From Mycobacterium sp. SVM_VP21 (GTDB taxonomy: Bacteria; Actinomycetota; Actinomycetes; Mycobacteriales; Mycobacteriaceae): DNA of 64,000 nt. Under the pieces are notes generated by a model. It saw only the letters and a program-made list of their open reading frames with translations, made no database searches and was not told the DNA's origin. Location of the stretch: NCBI GenBank assembly GCA_024758765.1, contig CP101406.1, positions 3,038,001-3,102,000 of the forward strand, in the 5' to 3' direction. Shown here piece after piece: positions 58,461-64,000 of the stretch. The position numbers were made by a program, and so were the translations under genes. Each line of letters opens with the position of its first letter. Position 1 is the stretch's first letter.

Positions 58461-59759
58461 ATGGCGTCGAGCAACAGGGTTTACGCAGCGCGACTTGCGA
58501 GGATGCTCGTGCTGGGACCGTTCGGCGAATCCGTCGGTCGGGTCCGCGACGTGGTGGTCAGTCTCAGCATCGTGCGGCAGCAGCCGCGTGTCCTGGGACT
58601 GGTGGTCGAACTGCCGACCCGCAGACGCATCTTTGTGCCGATTCTGCGGGTCGCGTCGATCGAGCCCAACGCGGTCACGCTGAACACCGGAACGGTGTCC
58701 CTACGCAAGTTCAATCAGCGGCCCGGTGAGGCACTCGTGCTCGGTCAGGTCCTGGACACCAAGGTCCGGGTCACCGACCCGGAGCTGCCCGAGCTGGCCG
58801 GCGTCGATGTGGCGATTACCGACTTGGCCATCGAACAGAGCCGCACCCGCGATTGGCTGGTGACCCGGATCGCGGTGCGGCACTCCCGGCGGTTGGGCCG
58901 GCGCGCCGCCGTACACATCGTGAACTGGCACGACGTGCAGGGCCTGACCCCGTCGGCGCTGGCGATGCCGGGGCAGGGCGTGGCGCAACTGCTGCAGCAA
59001 TTCGAAGGCTGGCGGCCGATCGAGGTCGCCGACGCCATCCGCGAGCTGCCGCCCAAGCGCCGCTATGAGGTCATCAACGCGCTGGATAACGCCCGGCTGG
59101 CCGACATCCTGCAGGAGCTACCCGAGGAACGGCAGGCCGTAGTGCTGGGCCAGCTGGGCGCCGACCGGGCCGCCGACGTGCTCGAAGAGATGGACCCCGA
59201 CGATGCCGCGGACCTGCTGGGCGTGATGAACCCGACCGAGGCCGAAGCCCTGCTCGCGCGGATGGACCCCGACGACTCCGATCCGGTCCGCCGACTGCTG
59301 GAGCATTCCCCCGACACCGCGGGCGGGTTGATGACCTCCAACCCGGTGGTGCTGACCGCCGACACCTCGGTCGCCGAGGCGCTGGCCCGGGTGCGCGACC
59401 CCGACCTGACCCCGGCGCTGTCGTCGCTGGTGTTCGTGACCCGAGCCCCCACCGCCACCCCAACCGGGCGCTACCTAGGCTCCGTCCCGCTACAGCAGCT
59501 GCTGCGGGTGCCGCCGGCCGAACTCATCGGCGGGTTCGTCGACTCCGACCTGCCGGCATTGAACCCCGAGGTGTCGCTGGCGGAGATGACTCGCTATTTC
59601 GCCGCCTACAACCTGGTCTGCGGGCCGGTGCTCGACGAACAGAATCACCTGCTGGGCGCGGTGACGGTCGACGACGTGCTGGACCACCTGCTGCCCGATG
59701 ATTGGCGTGAAACGCCCGAGCCGGACCTGGGGCCGAAACTCGCCGGGAGGCCGTCGTGA
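58461..59759 (+). CDS. MgtE N-domain and CBS protein, Rv1232c-like
   Basis: This 432-residue protein has an N-terminal PRC-like region (residues ~1-150), an MgtE N-terminal helical repeat domain (LPPKRRYEVINALDNARLADILQEL, PEERQAVVLGQLGADRAADVLEEMDPDDAADLL) and CBS-type motifs to the end (GRYLGSVPLQQLLRVPPAE). It has no MgtE membrane helices, so it is a soluble sensor, probably of Mg2+ or nucleotides. Its stop overlaps the DUF1003 start (GTGA). Confidence 0.88.
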   Translation: MASSNRVYAARLARMLVLGPFGESVGRVRDVVVSLSIVRQQPRVLGLVVELPTRRRIFVPILRVASIEPNAVTLNTGTVSLRKFNQRPGEALVLGQVLDTKVRVTDPELPELAGVDVAITDLAIEQSRTRDWLVTRIAVRHSRRLGRRAAVHIVNWHDVQGLTPSALAMPGQGVAQLLQQFEGWRPIEVADAIRELPPKRRYEVINALDNARLADILQELPEERQAVVLGQLGADRAADVLEEMDPDDAADLLGVMNPTEAEALLARMDPDDSDPVRRLLEHSPDTAGGLMTSNPVVLTADTSVAEALARVRDPDLTPALSSLVFVTRAPTATPTGRYLGSVPLQQLLRVPPAELIGGFVDSDLPALNPEVSLAEMTRYFAAYNLVCGPVLDEQNHLLGAVTVDDVLDHLLPDDWRETPEPDLGPKLAGRPS

Positions 59760-60274
59760 CCGACCGCTCAACATCTCAGCGGCTCTCCACGCCCCGCACC
59801 TCACGGCTCCCCAGCCTGAATATGGATCCCGACGCGCTGGGCCGGTTCACCGAATCGGTGGCGCGGTTCTTCGGCACCGGGCGCTACCTGGCCATTCAGA
59901 CCGTGCTGGTGGTGGGATGGATCTTGCTGAACGTCTACGCGGTCAGCCTGAAGTGGGACCCCTACCCGTTCATCCTGCTCAACCTGGCCTTTTCCACCCA
60001 GGCCGCCTACGCCGCTCCGCTGATCCTGCTGGCCCAGAACCGGCAGGAGAACCGTGACCGGGTCAGCTTGGACGAGGACCGCCGCCGCGCCGCCCAGACC
60101 AAGGCCGACACCGAGTACCTGGCTCGGGAACTGGCGTCCCTGCGCCTGGCCGTCGGCGAAGTCGCCACTCGCGACTACCTGCACCATGAGCTCGAGCGGG
60201 TCCGGGAACTGCTGGAGTCCCTGCGGCCCGAGCCCGACTCGACCGCCTCGGAATCCCCCCACCGGCCATCCTGA
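59756..60274 (+). CDS. DUF1003 membrane protein, Rv1231c-like
   Basis: This 172-residue protein has two central membrane helices (FGTGRYLAIQTVLVVGWILLNVY, DPYPFILLNLAFSTQAAYAAPLILLAQN) followed by a charged coiled region (RQENRDRVSLDEDRRRAAQTKADTEYLARELASLR). This is the DUF1003 pattern. The GTG start overlaps the previous stop. It probably works with the MgtE-N/CBS protein at the membrane. Confidence 0.87.
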   Translation: MTDRSTSQRLSTPRTSRLPSLNMDPDALGRFTESVARFFGTGRYLAIQTVLVVGWILLNVYAVSLKWDPYPFILLNLAFSTQAAYAAPLILLAQNRQENRDRVSLDEDRRRAAQTKADTEYLARELASLRLAVGEVATRDYLHHELERVRELLESLRPEPDSTASESPHRPS

Positions 60275-60391
60275 CCGGCGACGCAGTCCAGATAACGGTC
60301 ATCAGCAGGACATGTGTTGGGTATGGTGACCTAGTTCACGAAGCCCGAGCGGTTTCACGAGACTTTTTCGAGGCGGACAAGGGGCAGTCGA

Positions 60392-61711
60392 GTGCCAACA
60401 GGGGGCGCACCGCAACGCGTGTCCCGCGCTGCCAGGGTGCGGCGGGCGGCCCGTTCGGCCCTGCGACCTGCCTTCGGCCTGGCGTTCATCACCCCGCTGG
60501 TATTCGCCGGCGCGGTGGGCGCCACGCCCCGCTCGCCGTCGACCTCGCTGCCGCTGCGCAACGCTGCGATCACCCCGCTGGCGGCGTCGGTGCACACGTC
60601 CGGCCGCTATTCGGGCCCCTCCGTGGTCGCGGTACCTCGCTCGCAGCCGAATCTGCATGTGGCCGCGGGTGCCCCCGCGGCGCCACCGGCCGCCGTCGTC
60701 TATGCACCGGGCACCTTGGGGATCCCCAAGACGGCGCTGGCGGCCTACCAAAACGCCGAGCGGCAGATGGCGGTCGCCGACCCCGAATGTGGGATCAGCT
60801 GGAACCTGCTGGCCGGGATCGGACGTATCGAGTCCGGGCACGCCAACGGCGGGGCCACCGACGCGCGTGGCAACGTGCTGCAGCCGATCTACGGGCCGGC
60901 GCTGGACGGCACCCTGCCAGGAAACGAAGTCATCGTGGCCAGCAGCGCCCCAGGCCGGGTGGTCTACGCCCGCGCACTGGGCCCCATGCAGTTCCTGCCC
61001 GGAACCTGGTCGCGGTATGCCGCCGACGGCGACGGCGACGGTCGCGCGGACCCGCAGAACGTCTACGACGCGACGCTGGCGGCAGCGCGGTACCTGTGCA
61101 GCGGTGGGATGAACCTGCGCGAACAGTCGCAGGTCCTGACAGCGATCCTGCGCTACAACAACTCGATGGCTTACGCGGAGAACGTGATGGGTTGGGCGGC
61201 GGCCTACGCCACCGGGGTGGCTCCCGTCGATCTGCCGCCGATCGTGGGCCCGGCACCGCCGATCGCGGACCTGCATCTGGAGCACCTGGAACAGCCGGAA
61301 GGGCTCGGGCCCGAATCACTCAGCCTGCACGGGATGTCGCGGCTCGACCACCCGGCCGAATCATCGCTGATCGACCTGGGTCAGCCGAGCTTGGAATCCC
61401 AGCTGGCGAACCTGCCGTGGCTGCCCCCCTGGATGATCTCGCCCGAGCAGCAGCAACAACAACAGCTGCCGCGCCCGTCGGCGGCCTGCCGGATGATCTG
61501 TCTGGAGCCCCAAGCGGTGCCGGCCGCACCAGCACCGCCCAACGGCGTCCCGCCGGCCCCCTTCGGCCCCCCGGAGGCACCGCAGGTCCCGCCGGCGCCG
61601 ATGCCGGCCTACGCCGTCGCACCGGCCCCCCTGGACGTACCGGGCGGCCCGCCGCCACCGGCGCCGGCGGGTGCACCGCAAGATGGGCCGCAGGCCGTCC
61701 CGCCGGCCTGA
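60392..61711 (+). CDS. Lytic transglycosylase, Rv1230c-like
   Basis: This 439-residue exported protein has a signal region (RSALRPAFGLAFITPLVFAGAVGATP), then a transglycosylase fold with catalytic Glu147 (AGIGRIESGHANGG), ALGPMQFLPGTWSRYAADGDGDGRADPQNVYDATLAAARYLC and the LRYNNSMAYAENVMGWA end. It cleaves peptidoglycan glycan chains. The last ~130 residues are Pro/Ala-rich with a QQQQQQ run and no motif. It starts at GTG 60392. Confidence 0.9.
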   Translation: MPTGGAPQRVSRAARVRRAARSALRPAFGLAFITPLVFAGAVGATPRSPSTSLPLRNAAITPLAASVHTSGRYSGPSVVAVPRSQPNLHVAAGAPAAPPAAVVYAPGTLGIPKTALAAYQNAERQMAVADPECGISWNLLAGIGRIESGHANGGATDARGNVLQPIYGPALDGTLPGNEVIVASSAPGRVVYARALGPMQFLPGTWSRYAADGDGDGRADPQNVYDATLAAARYLCSGGMNLREQSQVLTAILRYNNSMAYAENVMGWAAAYATGVAPVDLPPIVGPAPPIADLHLEHLEQPEGLGPESLSLHGMSRLDHPAESSLIDLGQPSLESQLANLPWLPPWMISPEQQQQQQLPRPSAACRMICLEPQAVPAAPAPPNGVPPAPFGPPEAPQVPPAPMPAYAVAPAPLDVPGGPPPPAPAGAPQDGPQAVPPA

Positions 61712-61760
61712 CGTATCTCAGCGGCAAAGGCCCTGCCGTACTGCCTTAGACTCGGTTGCG

Positions 61761-62915
61761 ATGTCCGAGAATCACGATGACACTGCAGCCCTGCACGACG
61801 CCATCTATGCAGCGTTGGGCACCGTGCTGGACCCGGACATTCGGCGTCCGATCACCGATCTGGGCATGGTCAAAAGCATCGAGATCGCGGACGACCGCAG
61901 CGTCCACGTCACGATCTACCTGACGATCGCCGGCTGTCCGATGAAAGCCGAAATCACCAACAACGTGACCACGGCGATCAACGACGTGCCCGGCACCGGA
62001 CCCGTCAAGGTCAGCCTGGACGTGTTCAGCGATGAGCAGCGCGCTGAGCTGCGCAAACAGCTGCGCGGCGACGCCAAGGAGCCGGTCATCCCGTTCGCCC
62101 AGCCGGGCTCGCTGACCAAGGTGTACGCGATCGCCTCCGGCAAGGGCGGGGTCGGCAAATCGAGTGTGACGGTCAACCTCGCGGTCGCGCTGGCCGAACG
62201 CGGCCTGTCCGTCGGGGTGCTCGACGCGGACATCTACGGCCACTCGGTGCCGCGGATGATGGGCGTCACCGCCCTGCCCACCCAGGTCGACTCGATGATC
62301 ATGCCGCCGATCGGATACGGCGTGAAGGTGATCTCGATCGCGATGTTCACCCAGGGCAACACGCCGGTGGTGTGGCGGGGGCCGATGCTGCACCGGGCGT
62401 TGCAGCAGTTCCTCGCCGACGTCTACTGGGGCGACCTGGACGTGCTGTTGCTGGATCTGCCCCCGGGCACCGGCGACATCGCGATCTCGGTGGCCCAGCT
62501 GGTGCCGTCGGCCGAGATCCTGGTGGTGACCACGCCGCAGCAGGCGGCCGCGGAGGTGGCCGAGCGGGCTGGGGCGATCGCCCTGCAGACCCGCCAGCAA
62601 GTCGTCGGGGTGGTGGAGAACATGGCCGGTCTGGCCATGCCCGACGGGTCCACCATGCACCTGTTCGGCGAAGGCGGCGGCGAGCGGGTGGCCGAACGGC
62701 TGACCCGGGCGATGGGCCGGGATGTGCCGCTGCTCGGCCAGGTGCCGATCGACAGCGAGATGGTGACCGGCGGCGACTCCGGATCCCCGGTGGTGCTCTC
62801 GCCGGACTCGGCGGCGGGCAAGGAGCTGCGTCGGATCGCCGATCAGCTGGCCACCCGCCGACGCGGACTGGTGGGGATGTCGCTGGGTCTGGACACCGGG
62901 GGCTCGCGGCGCTGA
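61761..62915 (+). CDS. mrp: Mrp/ApbC iron-sulfur carrier ATPase
   Basis: This 384-residue protein has an N-terminal MIP18/DUF59 domain (Cys59 in TIAGCPMKAEI) and a P-loop ATPase of the Mrp/NBP35 type (ASGKGGVGKSS, residues 125-135; LLLDLPPGTGD). It is thought to move Fe-S clusters to targets. The Cys-x-x-Cys that most Mrp proteins use for cluster binding is absent in the late region (NMAGLAMPDGSTMHLFGEGGG), as in other mycobacterial Mrp proteins. ATG 61761 is the start. Confidence 0.92.
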   Translation: MSENHDDTAALHDAIYAALGTVLDPDIRRPITDLGMVKSIEIADDRSVHVTIYLTIAGCPMKAEITNNVTTAINDVPGTGPVKVSLDVFSDEQRAELRKQLRGDAKEPVIPFAQPGSLTKVYAIASGKGGVGKSSVTVNLAVALAERGLSVGVLDADIYGHSVPRMMGVTALPTQVDSMIMPPIGYGVKVISIAMFTQGNTPVVWRGPMLHRALQQFLADVYWGDLDVLLLDLPPGTGDIAISVAQLVPSAEILVVTTPQQAAAEVAERAGAIALQTRQQVVGVVENMAGLAMPDGSTMHLFGEGGGERVAERLTRAMGRDVPLLGQVPIDSEMVTGGDSGSPVVLSPDSAAGKELRRIADQLATRRRGLVGMSLGLDTGGSRR

Positions 62916-62976
62916 GCCTGTGGCGGCGACCCGCAGCGCCCGACTCCGCCGCGCTCGCGATCGCCGCAGGCCGGGG
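62916..62976. terminator. Possible hairpin between mrp and tatB
   Basis: GCCTGTGGCG (about 62918-62927) can pair with CGCCGCAGGC (about 62964-62973) at 9 of 10 positions. The genes converge, and the hairpin is a low-confidence bidirectional terminator. Confidence 0.35.
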
Positions 62977-63360
62977 CTAGGTGGCGTCGGTGTCGAAGGG
63001 AGCCGGTCCGCCCGGCTCGGGTACCACGGCCGGTATCGGCGGCATCGGACGAGGCTCTGCGGCCAGCGAACCGACCGCGGTGAACAGCGAATCGTCGCCG
63101 TCGAGCAGATGGCGGGTCAGCGCGGCGCGCGGGGTCATGCCACGCAACTTCTGCAATTCGCTCAGCGGAACCCGTAGGTCATCGAACTCTGGACCGATCT
63201 CGTCGCGCAGCTGGTCGGTGGCGTTGGTGACGTAGTCGCGGGCCTGGCGCAGCGCGCCAGCGGTCCACCGGATGGCTCCCGGCAACCGCTCCGGGCCCAG
63301 GATCACCAGTCCGAGCACCACCAGGACGAGCATCTCGCCCCAGCCGACATTCGCGAACAT
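62977..63360 (-). CDS. tatB: Twin-arginine translocase subunit TatB
   Basis: This 127-residue protein has the TatA/B hairpin: one N-terminal helix ([21 protein letters not shown]) and an amphipathic helix ([32 protein letters not shown]), with an acidic/proline tail. It recognises Tat substrates. The gene is 11 bp downstream of htrA on the same strand, as in Rv1224-Rv1223. Confidence 0.93.
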   Translation of the reverse strand: MFANVGWGEMLVLVVLGLVILGPERLPGAIRWTAGALRQARDYVTNATDQLRDEIGPEFDDLRVPLSELQKLRGMTPRAALTRHLLDGDDSLFTAVGSLAAEPRPMPPIPAVVPEPGGPAPFDTDAT

Positions 63361-63371
63361 CGAGGCGGACT

Positions 63372-64000
<629 letters not shown>

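Overview
The window is a high-GC chromosomal segment of a mycobacterium. The diagnostic content is mycobacterial: paired DUF3558-type lipoproteins (LprB/LprC), LprE, LpqZ, a PGRS Gly/Ala-repeat protein, MmpS/MmpL, a fused 2-oxoglutarate decarboxylase (Kgd), CYP130 and the LpqY-SugABC trehalose importer. From remembered gene order, the backbone follows M. tuberculosis H37Rv from about Rv1275 down to Rv1223, inverted in this window. Many H37Rv neighbours (amiB2, tap, relBE, vapBC33, PE_PGRS23, lpqX) are missing and other genes sit in their places, so this is a non-tuberculous species. A fast assignment to the M. terrae/Mycolicibacter side would be a guess.

Layout. 1-1373: two minus-strand genes with a duplicated promoter and leader; one encodes a MarR regulator and the other runs off the left edge. 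1374-6219: lprC and lprB, divergent from a two-gene heterodimeric ABC exporter. 6220-6679: non-coding, with a tandem-repeat element. 6680-7366: VapBC toxin-antitoxin. 7372-11661: Acg-like nitroreductase, an Rv1264-type pH-responsive adenylate cyclase, then MalY-like C-S lyase, HIT protein and Ddn-like F420 enzyme. 11794-16536: a 1580-residue PGRS protein with an N-terminal signal peptide instead of a PE domain and a C-terminal aspartic protease. 16541-21624: LLM oxidoreductase, UdgB, and MarR, LysR and IclR regulators with a nucleobase-type deaminase. 21786-25163: secreted DUF1214-like protein and an FAD-linked oxidase.

25141-29787: an overlapping four-gene MmpS-MmpL-small membrane protein-TetR unit, divergent from cyp130-TetR. 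31805-38501: acyltransferase, DEAD-box helicase, LprE, MFS exporter and an Rv1249c-like membrane protein. 38639-44291: kgd, SDR and lpqZ. 44300-50000: malic enzyme, a cyclase/NTPase/LuxR regulator and malate dehydrogenase. 50091-56693: CorA, a SUFU-domain protein, sugC-sugB-sugA-lpqY and an Rv1234 homologue. 56772-62915: DUF4190 protein, CitE-like lyase, MgtE-N/CBS protein, DUF1003 protein, lytic transglycosylase and Mrp. 62977-64000: TatB and the truncated HtrA protease.

Two themes stand out. First, central carbon metabolism (Kgd, malic enzyme, Mdh, a CitE-like lyase) and trehalose recycling are clustered. Second, several unlinked operators and hairpins can be read directly: a perfect 30-bp palindrome before a MarR-linked leader, a three-half-site operator before the DUF1214-like gene, a 17-bp palindrome between mmpS and cyp130, and a 40-bp in-frame repeat shared by two neighbouring coding genes. 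No rRNA, tRNA, complete insertion sequence or CRISPR array was recognised.
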